A stretch of 17,755 nucleotides of DNA from an uncultured Eubacteriales bacterium (GTDB taxonomy: Bacteria > Bacillota > Clostridia > Oscillospirales > Oscillospiraceae). Of the stretch, positions 1-6,415 are shown piece by piece. Numbering within the stretch: position 1 is the first letter of the stretch; every line of letters starts with the position of its first letter. The stretch lies in contig USEU01000044.1 of assembly GCA_900553805.1 (NCBI GenBank), positions 1-17,755 on the forward strand, read 5' to 3'. Below the pieces are notes generated by a model. The model worked only from the letters and a program-made list of their open reading frames with translations, searched no databases and was not told where the DNA came from. Both the position numbers and the translations under genes were made by a program.

Positions 1-185
1 ACGAGATCGTCTCCTCCGACATCATCGGCATGCGCTTCGGCTCCCTGTTCGATGCCACCCAGACCATGGTCATCAACCTGGGCAACGGCACCAGCCAGGT
101 TCAGGTCGTTTCCTGGTACGACAACGAGAACTCCTACGTCTCCCAGATGTGCCGCACCATCAAGCACTTCGCCACCCTGCTGTAA
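1..185 (+). CDS. gap: Glyceraldehyde-3-phosphate dehydrogenase, C-terminal fragment
   Basis: Only the last 60 codons lie in the window; the reading frame enters at base 3 and stops at TAA 183-185. The peptide contains SSDIIG, SLFDATQT and the near-terminal VVSWYDNENSYVSQM, which match the catalytic-domain C-terminus of type I GAPDH. In the family this enzyme converts glyceraldehyde-3-phosphate, NAD and phosphate to 1,3-bisphosphoglycerate in cytoplasmic glycolysis. The active-site cysteine and the Rossmann domain lie outside the window. The gene is followed 24 nt later by a strong terminator, so it ends its transcription unit. The family assignment is secure; whether it is the glycolytic or a second gap paralogue cannot be told. 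Confidence 0.95.
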   Translation, partial: EIVSSDIIGMRFGSLFDATQTMVINLGNGTSQVQVVSWYDNENSYVSQMCRTIKHFATLL

Positions 186-208
186 TCGAATTTCCGCCAT
201 TCCCCTTC

Positions 209-246
209 ACCGCCGCACCCTCTCCTTCGGGTGCGGCGGTCTTTTT
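209..246 (+). terminator. Rho-independent terminator of gap
   Basis: A perfect 12-bp GC-rich stem (209-220 with 229-240) closes an 8-nt loop, TCTCCTTC, and is followed by CTTTTT at 241-246. It lies 24 nt after the gap stop codon. Confidence 0.95.
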
Positions 247-257
247 GTATGCAGTCC

Positions 258-290
258 GTTGAATGGAATGCACCAAGGCGAATTCGTACA
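258..290 (-). repeat. Linker repeat (GGTGCATTCC family), minus-oriented copy
   Basis: Read on the minus strand, this segment gives GAATTCGCCTTGGTGCATTC, the same core found in plus orientation near 4651-4670, 6635-6654 and 6931-6950. It directly abuts the palindromic unit at 297-367. It appears to be a joining segment of the mosaic repeats; no function can be assigned. Confidence 0.75.
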
Positions 291-296
291 GCCCCC

Positions 297-367
297 CTTG
301 GCTTCCCCCGGGGGGAAGCTGGCAGCCTTGACGGCTCTTCGGAACCGGCAAGGCTGACTGAAGAGGG
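297..367 (-). repeat. Two-hairpin palindromic repeat unit U1
   Basis: Read on the minus strand, the order is a CAGTC linker, a first hairpin with arms AGCCTTG/CAAGGCT plus CGG/CCG around the loop TTCCGAAGAG, a GCCAGC linker, and a second hairpin GCTTCCCC/GGGGAAGC. The same order of linkers and hairpins recurs at 539-617, 4590-4639, 4755-4804, 6215-6266 and 6731-6784 with different hairpin arms. It resembles the REP/BIME type of bacterial palindromic repeat. Confidence 0.8.
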
Positions 368-538
368 ACGGCGACAGCCCAGATACTGTTTGCACTCCGT
401 CCAATGGTATCGGCTCAAGGTCATTGCCGTTTATCTCCCACTGTTCGGATTCATTTATCACATGGGAGAACGGCTTTTATAAAGCCAGGACGCAATCCCA
501 CTCACCGAACTCTTCATAAAACTTTCGGTGCACGCCAT

Positions 539-617
539 CCCTCATCAGTCTTTTTTGTCAATCGGTTCCGAAGTGCCGATTGACAAAAAATCCAGCTTCC
601 CCCCGGGGGAAGCCAAG
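539..617 (+). repeat. Two-hairpin palindromic repeat unit U2
   Basis: CCCTCATCAGTC is followed by a perfect 15-bp hairpin, TTTTTTGTCAATCGG (551-565) pairing with 576-590. Then comes CAGCT and the second hairpin GCTTCCCCC/GGGGGAAGC, ending in CCAAGG. The hairpin loop TTCCGAAGTG differs at one base from that of U1, although the arms share almost nothing. The T-run lies before and the A-run after the hairpin, so this is not a rho-independent terminator on either strand. Confidence 0.8.
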
Positions 618-621
618 GGGC

Positions 622-761
622 CGTTACGTATTTGCCCAAGGTTTCTTAAAACCGCGGGTGCCTACCGCAACCCCTCAGCCGCTGCGGCGGCAGCTCAGCT
701 CTGCATGAAGCGGCTGTACGCCGTCGGGGACGGCTGCACCCGCGAAACCTTTCAGGGGCGC
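622..761 (+). repeat. Long repeat copy A, inverted partner of 4391-4530
   Basis: From about 644 to 761 this is almost identical to the reverse complement of 4391-4508, and weaker similarity runs on to 622 (GTTACGTATTTGCC against the partner's TGTACGGATTCGCC). It contains CCCCTCAGCCGCTGCGGCGG, then the 51-nt cassette at 697-747, then CCTTTCAGGGGCGC. Together the two copies flank the operon at 903-4373. Confidence 0.85.
697..747 (+). repeat. 51-nt hairpin cassette inside a repeat, copy 1
   Basis: The segment begins AGCTCTGCATGAAGCGGC and ends CACCCGCGAAA. It folds as an imperfect stem (GCGG..TG..GCCGTC with GACGGC..CACCCGC). The repeat at 6596-6616 lacks it: there GCAGCTC runs straight into CCCTTTCAGGGGCGC. 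Further copies are at 4405-4455 (minus) and 7008-7060 (plus). Confidence 0.75.
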
Positions 762-838
762 CAAGGAAGGGCCTGTTTTGTTTCGGTTTAGGAAAAGGTG
801 CTACTAATATCCTGGAAGTTTAAGAATAACGGTTTTTC

Positions 839-867
839 TTGACGAAACGGATGAAGTCGTTTATTGT
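839..867 (+). promoter_or_regulatory. Sigma-A-type promoter of the two-component/lipid operon
   Basis: TTGACG at 839-844 and TATTGT at 862-867 are separated by exactly 17 bp. They lie 35-40 nt before the start codon of the response regulator, and no other good hexamer pair is visible nearby. The upstream TTTAAGAATAACGG (819-832) could hold an operator, but this is not demonstrable by eye. Confidence 0.7.
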
Positions 868-905
868 ATCTGTAAAGCCCGGAATGCGAGGGGGGAGCGC
901 GATTG

Positions 906-1577
906 GTGAATATTCTGGTGGCGGATGACGATAAGAATACCCGGCTGCTGATGAAGGCGATCCTGGAGGGCGCGGGGTATCATGTGTTTACCGCCGTGGA
1001 CGGGCAGGAGGCCCTGGAGGCGCTGGACCGGGAGCACATCGATCTGGTGGTGCTGGATGTGATGATGCCCCGGATGGACGGCTATGCCTTTACCCAGACC
1101 CTGCGCCAGGCGGGCAGCACCCTGCCCATTCTGATGGTGTCGGCCAAGCAGCTTCCGGCGGACAAGCACCGGGGCTTCCTGGTGGGCACCGACGACTACA
1201 TCACCAAGCCCATCGACGAGGAGGAAATGCTGCTGCGCATCAAGGCCCTGCTGCGCCGGGCCAAGATCGTCAGCGACCGGCGGATCGTGGTGGGCGACGC
1301 GGTGCTGGATTACGATTCCTTCACCGTCTCCCGCCCCGGCCAGACCGTGGAGCTGCCCCAGAAGGAGTTCCTGCTGCTGTATAAGCTGCTGTCCTATCCC
1401 GGCAAGATCTTCACCCGCATCCAGCTGATGGACGAGATCTGGGGCATGGACTGCGAGACCGGCTGGGAGACCGTCACCGTCCACGTGGGGCGGCTGCGCA
1501 AGCGCTTTGAGGGCTGGGACGAATTTTCCGTGGAATCCGTCCGGGGCCTGGGCTATAAGGCGGTGAAGAAGGAATGA
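906..1577 (+). CDS. OmpR/PhoB-family response regulator
   Basis: This is the DNA-binding response regulator of the two-component pair encoded with the next gene. Numbered from the possible TTG start at 903, the receiver domain occupies about residues 3-117. It shows the acidic pocket DDD (8-10), the phospho-acceptor Asp52 in LDVMMPRMDG, Ser80 in place of the usual Thr, and Lys102 in YITKP. A winged-helix effector domain follows (about 128-222), ending in VTVHVGRLRKRFE and SVRGLGYK. Both TTG (903) and GTG (906) could start translation. GTG is preferred because it lies about 8 nt after the GAGGGGGGAG ribosome binding site, against 5 nt for TTG. The stop overlaps the kinase start by ATGA (1574-1577), so translation is probably coupled. 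As first gene of the operon it may regulate its own promoter; this is an inference. Confidence 0.93.
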   Translation: MNILVADDDKNTRLLMKAILEGAGYHVFTAVDGQEALEALDREHIDLVVLDVMMPRMDGYAFTQTLRQAGSTLPILMVSAKQLPADKHRGFLVGTDDYITKPIDEEEMLLRIKALLRRAKIVSDRRIVVGDAVLDYDSFTVSRPGQTVELPQKEFLLLYKLLSYPGKIFTRIQLMDEIWGMDCETGWETVTVHVGRLRKRFEGWDEFSVESVRGLGYKAVKKE

Positions 1578-2641
1578 AGCAAAACGAAAAGCAGCGCCCC
1601 CGGTCGCTGACGCTGCTGTTCTCCCTGTTCACCTTTGCCATTCTGGCGGTGTCGCTGCTGCTGGCGGTGGGCATCATCTATGTGCTCACCTGGTTCGGCC
1701 TGCTGGAATTTTCCGGCGTGGGCATCTCCGGCACCTTGCAGCTGCTGCTTCTGATGGCGGCCATCAGCCTGATCGTCGGCACGGGGCTGGCCGTCCTGGC
1801 CGGGCGCATTCCCCTGCGGCCCATCAACTATCTCATCGCCCAGATGAACCGGCTGGCCGCCGGGGATTTCCAGGCCAGGGTGCACTTCAGCCGGCGCATG
1901 GACCTGGTGCCCGCCTTCCTCCAGGTGGAGGAGAGCTTCAACAAAATGGCGGAGGAGCTGGGGGACACCGAAATGCTCCGCCAGGACTTCATCAATAATT
2001 TTTCCCACGAATTCAAGACCCCCATCGTCTCCATCGCGGGCTTCGCCAAGCTCTTGCAGCGGGCGGACCTGGACGGGGACCAGCGCCGGGAATACATCGA
2101 CGCCATCGTGGAGGAATCCCGGCGGCTGTCCGACATGGCCACCAATGTGCTCAAGCTGACCAAGGTGGAGAACCAGGCCATCCTCACCGGGGTGAGCCGG
2201 TACAACCTGTCCGAGCAGCTGCGCAGCGCCGTGCTGCTGCTGGAGGACCAGTGGACCGCCAAGCACCTGGAGCTGGACATGGAATTCCCGGAGGTGAGCA
2301 TCACCGCCAACGAGGACATGCTGCGGGAGGTCTGGATCAACCTGGTGCAGAACGCGGTGAAGTATTCCCCGGATTACGGCCCTGTGCAGGTGCGCGTTGA
2401 GGACGGTCAGAGCACCGTGCGGGTGCGGGTGGCCAACAGCGGCGAGATCGCCCCGGAGCACCTGGGCCGCATTTTCCAGAAATTCTATCAGGCCGACCGC
2501 TCCCATTTTTCCGCCGGGAACGGGGTGGGCCTGGCCATTGTCAAGCGGATCGTGGAGCTGCACGGCGGCACGGTCCGCGCCGAGAGCGCCGGCGGCGCGG
2601 TGATCTTCACCGTGGAGCTGCCAAAAGGAGAGAGTATATGA
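1574..2641 (+). CDS. HAMP-containing sensor histidine kinase
   Basis: A 355-residue membrane kinase, the partner of the preceding regulator. Two hydrophobic helices at about 13-40 and 55-78 are separated by only about 15 residues, so there is almost no extracellular sensor domain. A HAMP linker follows (about 79-130). The phospho-acceptor His145 lies in NNFSHEFKTPI (HisKA domain), the N-box in LVQNAVKY (Asn260), and the ATP-lid G2 box in GNGVGLAIVK (316-325). The first glycine box is degenerate: VANSGEIAPEHL lacks the usual aspartate of DxGxG at that position. The short loop suggests that it senses the membrane itself, or a partner protein, rather than a soluble ligand. That fits the lipid genes downstream but is inference. 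Start and stop codons overlap both neighbours by ATGA. Confidence 0.93.
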   Translation: MKQNEKQRPRSLTLLFSLFTFAILAVSLLLAVGIIYVLTWFGLLEFSGVGISGTLQLLLLMAAISLIVGTGLAVLAGRIPLRPINYLIAQMNRLAAGDFQARVHFSRRMDLVPAFLQVEESFNKMAEELGDTEMLRQDFINNFSHEFKTPIVSIAGFAKLLQRADLDGDQRREYIDAIVEESRRLSDMATNVLKLTKVENQAILTGVSRYNLSEQLRSAVLLLEDQWTAKHLELDMEFPEVSITANEDMLREVWINLVQNAVKYSPDYGPVQVRVEDGQSTVRVRVANSGEIAPEHLGRIFQKFYQADRSHFSAGNGVGLAIVKRIVELHGGTVRAESAGGAVIFTVELPKGESI

Positions 2642-3267
2642 ATCGGTATATCCTGTATGTGATCGCCGGATACCTGTCCGGCAGCGTGCTGTATGCCCGG
2701 GTGATGTGCCATCTGTTCGGCGGGGAGGCCGCCCTGCCGGACTGCAAGGACAGTAACCCCGGCGCCTCCAACGCCTTTGCCTGCGGGGGCTTTGCCTGCG
2801 GCGCGCTCACCCTGACGGGGGACCTGCTGAAGGGCATCGTGCCGGTGTGGCTGTTTGTGCGCAGCGGCGAGCCCATCACCCCCACGGCCCTGGCCCTGGT
2901 GCTGGCCGCGCCGGTGGCGGGCCACGCCTTCCCCTGCTTCTATGGCTTTCATGGGGGCAAGGGCATCGCCGTCAGCTTCGGCTGCCTGCTGGGGCTGATC
3001 CCCCTGTGGGAGCCGGTGCTGCTGTTTGCCGGGTGCTTCATCTTCTTCTCCGTGGTGGTGAAGATCACCCCCCACTTCCAGCGGACGGCCGTTGCATACC
3101 TGGTGACGCTGCTGCTCATGGCCTTTACCCACCAGCTCCGGGGCGTGACCGGCGGCTATATGCTGATCTGCCTGCTGGTGGGCCTGCGGCTCCACCTGAG
3201 CAAGGAGCCAAGGGAGCACATGCAGGTGCGGCTGCCCGTGGGGCTGCCGGAAGGGAGGGAGCCATGA
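2638..3267 (+). CDS. plsY: PlsY-like glycerol-3-phosphate acyltransferase (divergent)
   Basis: A 209-residue integral membrane protein with about five hydrophobic segments. It keeps the three PlsY signatures in altered form: GSVLYA (15-20, usually GSIPxG), SNPGASN (39-45, usually SGNPGATN) and GHAFPCFYGFHGGKG (95-109, usually GHxxPxxLxFKGGKG), plus DLLKG (62-66). PlsY transfers an acyl group from acyl-phosphate to glycerol-3-phosphate to make lysophosphatidate, the first step of phospholipid synthesis. The altered first motif, and the His in place of Lys in FHGGKG, suggest a specialised paralogue rather than the housekeeping enzyme. AGGAG at 2626-2630 lies 7 nt before the ATG. The gene overlaps the kinase and the glycosyltransferase by 4 nt each. 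The family is clear; the exact substrate is not. Confidence 0.85.
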   Translation: MNRYILYVIAGYLSGSVLYARVMCHLFGGEAALPDCKDSNPGASNAFACGGFACGALTLTGDLLKGIVPVWLFVRSGEPITPTALALVLAAPVAGHAFPCFYGFHGGKGIAVSFGCLLGLIPLWEPVLLFAGCFIFFSVVVKITPHFQRTAVAYLVTLLLMAFTHQLRGVTGGYMLICLLVGLRLHLSKEPREHMQVRLPVGLPEGREP

Positions 3268-4373
3268 ATCTTCTGATCCTGTCCTGCGGCACCGGCGGCG
3301 GCCACAATTCCGCCGCGGCGGCGGTGGAGGAGGAAGCCCTCCGCCAGGGCCACAGCGTCACCCGGATGAATCCTCTGGACCTGTGCGCCGAGAAGCTCTC
3401 CCGCCGGGTGGATAGCGCCTATATCTCCATCGCCCAGGCCAGCCCCCGGGGCTTTGGAGCCATCTATGCCATCGGCAACGCCTACCGGCGGCTGCCCTGG
3501 CGGTCCCCGGTGTACTTCGCCACCGGCCTGGAATCGGAGGCCCTGGGAAAATACCTGGAGACCCATCCCACGGACGCGGTGGTGATGACCCACCTGTACC
3601 CGGCGGAGATGCTGACCTATCTGAAAAATCACGGGGCCAGGCTGCCCAGGACCATCTTCGTGGCCACGGACTATACCTGCGTCCCCTTTACCGAGGAATG
3701 CGACCTGGACGCCTATGTCATCCCCTCGCCCATGCTCACCGGGGAATTCGCGGCCAGAGGGCTGCCGGAGGAAAAGCTCTATCCCCTGGGCATCCCCGTG
3801 CGCGCCGCCTTCCGCGGCACCCAGAGCAAGGAAGAGGCCAAGGCCGCCCTGGGCCTGGAGGCGGATAAGCGGTATCTGCTGGTGTCCGGCGGCAGCATCG
3901 GCGCGGGGAGCCTGGAAAAGGCCATCGACCTGCTGGCCGCCCGGATCCGGGGGACGGACTTCCGCCTGATCGTCATCTGCGGCAGCAACGCCTCCGTCCG
4001 CCGCCACCTGACCGACCGTTACGGCGGCGAGGTGCAGCTGCTGGGCAGCACCCCCCGGATGGCGGAATACATGCGCGCCTGCGACCTGTACCTGACCAAG
4101 CCCGGCGGCCTGTCCACCACCGAGGCGGCGGTGATGGAAGCCCCCCTGGCCCTGCTGCCCCCCATCCCCGGCTGTGAGAGCCGCAATCTGGCCTTCTTCA
4201 CCGAAACCGGCATGGCCGTCCCCGCCGTCCTGAAGCCCCGGGAGCTGGAAAAGCTCCTCGCCCTCCCGGACGACCCCCAGCGCCTGGCCCAGATGCACGC
4301 CCACCAGCGCGAATTCATCCCCAAATCCGCCGCCGCCCAAATCTGCTCCCTCGCCGCCGCCCTGACCCGTTGA
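3264..4373 (+). CDS. MGDG-synthase/UgtP-type diacylglycerol glycosyltransferase
   Basis: A 369-residue GT-B fold glycosyltransferase of the MurG/MGDG-synthase type (family GT28). The N-terminal glycine loop is GTGGGHNSAA (9-18), typical of the MGDG-synthase N-domain. The C-domain carries LVSGGSIGAGS (206-216), VICGSNAS and the nucleotide-sugar site LTKPGGLSTTEA (277-288), followed by PIPGCESRN (300-308). Family members transfer glucose or galactose from a UDP-sugar to diacylglycerol at the membrane. The ATG at 3264 overlaps the PlsY stop (ATGA) and follows GGAGGGA at 3254-3260. Starts further upstream in this frame would run back inside the plsY gene and are not credible. A processive glycolipid synthase and a single-step enzyme cannot be told apart from sequence. 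Confidence 0.88.
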   Translation: MNLLILSCGTGGGHNSAAAAVEEEALRQGHSVTRMNPLDLCAEKLSRRVDSAYISIAQASPRGFGAIYAIGNAYRRLPWRSPVYFATGLESEALGKYLETHPTDAVVMTHLYPAEMLTYLKNHGARLPRTIFVATDYTCVPFTEECDLDAYVIPSPMLTGEFAARGLPEEKLYPLGIPVRAAFRGTQSKEEAKAALGLEADKRYLLVSGGSIGAGSLEKAIDLLAARIRGTDFRLIVICGSNASVRRHLTDRYGGEVQLLGSTPRMAEYMRACDLYLTKPGGLSTTEAAVMEAPLALLPPIPGCESRNLAFFTETGMAVPAVLKPRELEKLLALPDDPQRLAQMHAHQREFIPKSAAAQICSLAAALTR

Positions 4374-4404
4374 ATGAACCGCACCCCCAAGCGCCCCTGA
4401 AAGG

Positions 4405-4455
4405 TTTAGCGGGTGTAGCCGTCCCCGACGGCGTACAGCCGCTTCATGCAGAGCT
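4405..4455 (-). repeat. 51-nt hairpin cassette, copy 2
   Basis: Reverse complement of 697-747 with a few substitutions. It is embedded at the same place between the two flanks of the CCCCTTTCAGGGG hairpin. Confidence 0.75.
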
Positions 4456-4513
4456 GAGCTGCCGCCGCAGCGGCTGAGGGGTTGCGGTAAGCACCCATGG
4501 TTTTATAAAATCT

Positions 4514-4560
4514 AAGGCGAATCCGTACAATGTCCGTTCTGGATTGTACGGATTCGCCTT
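4514..4560. repeat. Perfect 18-bp inverted repeat, centre of composite element
   Basis: AAGGCGAATCCGTACAAT (4514-4531) and its exact complement (4543-4560) surround GTCCGTTCTGG. A degenerate version with the same GTACAATT core is at 6501-6541. It would form a stable cruciform or RNA hairpin. No T-tract follows, so a terminator role is unlikely. Confidence 0.9.
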
Positions 4561-4647
4561 TGTCTTCCTATAACCGTGACTGCGTGCTGCCCCTCTCAGT
4601 CTCGCTTTGCTCGACAGCTCCCCCAATGGGGGAGCCAAGTGGGCCTG

Positions 4648-4700
4648 TGCGGATTCGCCTTGGTGCATTCCGATTGGTATTCTGCGTACCGCAGCTGACC
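4648..4700 (+). repeat. Linker repeat (GGTGCATTCC family), plus copy
   Basis: GGATTCGCCTTGGTGCATTC, then GGTATTCTGCGTACCGC and ACCCCTCCG, matches the direct repeats at 6626-6711 and 6922-7007 with several differences (for example GATTGG for AATCGG). Confidence 0.75.
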
Positions 4701-4754
4701 CCTCCGGCTCACGAATGTGAGCCGCCTCCCCTTTCAGGGGAGGTTTGGTGCATT

Positions 4755-4892
4755 CTCGGCTCCCCGGTGGGGGAGCTGTCGAGCAAAGCGAGACTGAGGG
4801 GGTGTGGTTCGTTGAGTGGTAACAGCTCAAAGTTACCGACGACACCCCCTTTGCCGCTTCGCGGCACTTCCCCCAAAGGGGCAGCGAGAAGG
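4755..4892 (-). repeat. Composite repeat unit, compact form
   Basis: Order on the plus strand: CTCGGCTCCCC/GGGGGAGC hairpin, TCGAGCAAAGCGA, GACTGAGGGGGTGT, linker GTTCGTTGAGTGGTAA, then ACACCCCCTTTGCCGC with the hairpin TGCCGC/GCGGCA (4852-4866) and CCCCCAAAGGGGCAGCGAG. It has the same order as 6215-6411 but lacks about 60 nt present there. The GAGGGGGTGT and ACACCCCC segments are complementary, so the unit is an overall dyad. Confidence 0.75.
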
Positions 4893-4893
4893 T

Positions 4894-6174
4894 TTATCTT
4901 ATCCGAAATCCTTCCTCGTCCAGGTCGAGGGTGGAGGAGAAATAGGTCTTCATGGCGTCGCGCAGGCTCAGGCCGTCGGCGACGGCGGCGGTCTCGCAGC
5001 AGCTGTGCATGGCCAGCTGGGGCAGGCCGATGTCCACCGTGGGCACGGAGACGTGGGCGATGGAGATGCAGCCCAGGGTGCTGCCGCCGGGGATATCCGG
5101 GCGGTTATAATAGGTCTGCACGGGCGCCCCCGCCTTGGCGCACACCTGGCGGAACAGGGCGGCGGACAGGGCATCGGTGCAGTAGCGCTGGTTGGCGTTG
5201 AACTTCACCACGATCCCCTGCCCCATCACCGGGGCGTTGCCCCGGTCGGCCAGCTCCGGGTGGTTGGGGTGGATGGCGTGGGCGTTGTCCGCCGACACCA
5301 GGAAGGACCGGCTCAGCAGCTGCCGCACGTCAACGCCCAGTCCTTCGGCGATCCGCTCCAGCACGTCGGAGATCAGGGTGGAGTCCGCGCCGCCTGCGGT
5401 GCAGGAGCCGATCTCCTCACTGTTCAGGGCGCAGAACACGGGGATGTCCGCCCCGCCGTCGGATTCCAGGAAGCCCCGGAAGCAGCCCCACACGCATTGC
5501 AGGTCGTCCAGCGCCTGGCTGGAGATGTATTCTTCGTCAATGCCCCATACCCTTGCCTTCTCCCGGACGTACAGGGTCAGGTCGTGGCCGAGGAGCTTGC
5601 CCCCGGCGGCCTCCTCCAGCAGGGCGCGGAGCTTTCCGGCGGCGTCCTTGCCCCCCAGCAGGGGGTTCAGATCCGTCACCGGGTTCCATTTGTAGCCGTC
5701 GTTGGCCTGGCGGTTCATGTGGATGGCCACGCTGGGGATCAGCATCAGATCCCGGTCGATGTCCACCAGGGCCACCCTGGCCCCCTCCGCCGTCTGCACC
5801 AGCGCCCGCCCGGCCACGCTCAGGGGCCGGTCCAGCCAGGGGGCCATCAGCAGCCCGCCGTAGCGCTCCACCTGCTCGGTGACATACGCGCCCACCGCCT
5901 CGCCGTTCTCCTTCAGCTTCAGGCTGGGCCGGTCGGTGTGGGCGGCGGAGAGCAGAAAGCCCTGGGGCCTGCCCTCGGGCACCCGGAAGGCGATCACCGC
6001 CGCCCCGCCCCGGCACACGAAATACTTCCCGCCGGGGACCGGCGTCCACCCGTCCCCCTCGGCCAGCTTCTCATACCCCCGCGCCTCCAGCTCCCGCCGC
6101 AGCGCCGCCTGGGCATGATAAGGACTGTGCGCCTCATCCAAAAATTCACACAACGATCTGGTAAATGTATCCAT
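4894..6174 (-). CDS. apeB: M18 family aminopeptidase
   Basis: A 426-residue cytoplasmic metallo-aminopeptidase, full length for the family. Zinc-ligand and catalytic motifs are visible in order: AAHTD (His79, Asp81), ALDDL (221-225), NSEEIGS (251-257, with the catalytic/ligand Glu pair), SADNAHAIHPNHPE (294-307, Asp296), GGSTLG (363-368) and LPQLAMHS (His390). M18 enzymes are dodecameric exopeptidases that remove N-terminal residues, typically acidic or hydrophobic, from peptides. The ATG at 6174 follows AAAGAGGT with an 8-nt gap. The gene stands alone: repeats lie on both sides, converging with the glycosyltransferase downstream. I see no clear promoter in the 40 nt upstream, so transcription may start within the repeat region. 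Confidence 0.94.
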   Translation of the reverse strand: MDTFTRSLCEFLDEAHSPYHAQAALRRELEARGYEKLAEGDGWTPVPGGKYFVCRGGAAVIAFRVPEGRPQGFLLSAAHTDRPSLKLKENGEAVGAYVTEQVERYGGLLMAPWLDRPLSVAGRALVQTAEGARVALVDIDRDLMLIPSVAIHMNRQANDGYKWNPVTDLNPLLGGKDAAGKLRALLEEAAGGKLLGHDLTLYVREKARVWGIDEEYISSQALDDLQCVWGCFRGFLESDGGADIPVFCALNSEEIGSCTAGGADSTLISDVLERIAEGLGVDVRQLLSRSFLVSADNAHAIHPNHPELADRGNAPVMGQGIVVKFNANQRYCTDALSAALFRQVCAKAGAPVQTYYNRPDIPGGSTLGCISIAHVSVPTVDIGLPQLAMHSCCETAAVADGLSLRDAMKTYFSSTLDLDEEGFRIR

Positions 6175-6214
6175 GGTTTGTACCTCTTTTTTTCTGTATT
6201 TGCCGCCCCCCCAC

Positions 6215-6411
6215 TTGGCTCCCCAATGGGGGAGCTGGCAGCCCGTAAGGGCTGACTGAGGGGGTGTCGTTCGTTGAATGGTAATGGCTCAAAGTTACCG
6301 ACAACACCCCCTTTGCCGCTGCGCGGCACGAAACAAGTGTATGATTGCCACCGGCAATCATTGCTATCTCGATTCGCTGCGCGGAGCACCACCCCCAAAG
6401 GGGGCAGCGAG
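6215..6411 (-). repeat. Composite repeat unit, extended form, copy 1
   Basis: Plus-strand order: GGCTCCCC/GGGGGAGC hairpin, hairpin AGCCCGTAAGGGCT, GACTGAGGGGGTGT, linker GTTGAATGGTAATGGCTC, ACACCCCCTTTGCCGC, then an extra segment (about 6329-6390) with GAAACAAGTGTATGATTGCC and ATTCGCTGCGCGGAGCACCA, then CCCCCAAAGGGGGCAGCGAG. It is a direct repeat of 6731-6919. The extra segment is absent from 4755-4892. Confidence 0.78.
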
Positions 6412-6415
6412 AAAA

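Larger units (their letters stand above)
247..838. other. Gene-free repeat-rich intergenic region I
   Basis: About 590 bp between the gap terminator and the promoter of the next operon. No open frame here has a ribosome binding site or resembles a protein family. Most of it is made of repeat modules listed separately: 258-290, 297-367, 539-617 and 622-761. Bases 368-538 contain a degenerate copy of the linker seen at 6270-6300 (around 396-425, with CCAATGGTATCGGCTCAAGG) and otherwise nothing recognisable. Bases 762-838 are more AT-rich and non-repetitive. Confidence 0.75.
4391..4639 (-). repeat. Composite palindromic element, inverted copy B
   Basis: The left half (4391-4508) is a near-identical inverted copy of 644-761, including the 51-nt cassette at 4405-4455. 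The centre (4514-4560) is a perfect 18-bp inverted repeat with an 11-nt loop. The right half (4590-4639) is a plus-oriented two-hairpin unit: CAGTC, TCGCTTTGCTCGA, CAGCT and a CCCCC/GGGGG hairpin. The whole is arranged as unit, central palindrome, inverted unit, the same plan as 6416-6616. Confidence 0.75.
4374..4893. other. Gene-free repeat-rich intergenic region II
   Basis: About 520 bp between two converging genes (the glycosyltransferase and the M18 aminopeptidase). It is almost wholly composed of the repeat modules listed separately at 4391-4639, 4648-4700 and 4755-4892. No classical terminator with a T-tract was found for either gene; the repeat hairpins may serve instead. No credible coding frame was seen. 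Confidence 0.75.

Noticed and set aside
551..590. Bidirectional rho-independent terminator
   Set aside because: The stem is perfect, but on both strands the Ts come before and the As after the hairpin, within the stem itself. A terminator needs Us after it.
4816..6255. Open frame opposite the M18 aminopeptidase
   Set aside because: Shadow of a gene with all catalytic motifs; it starts and ends in repeats and has no ribosome binding site.
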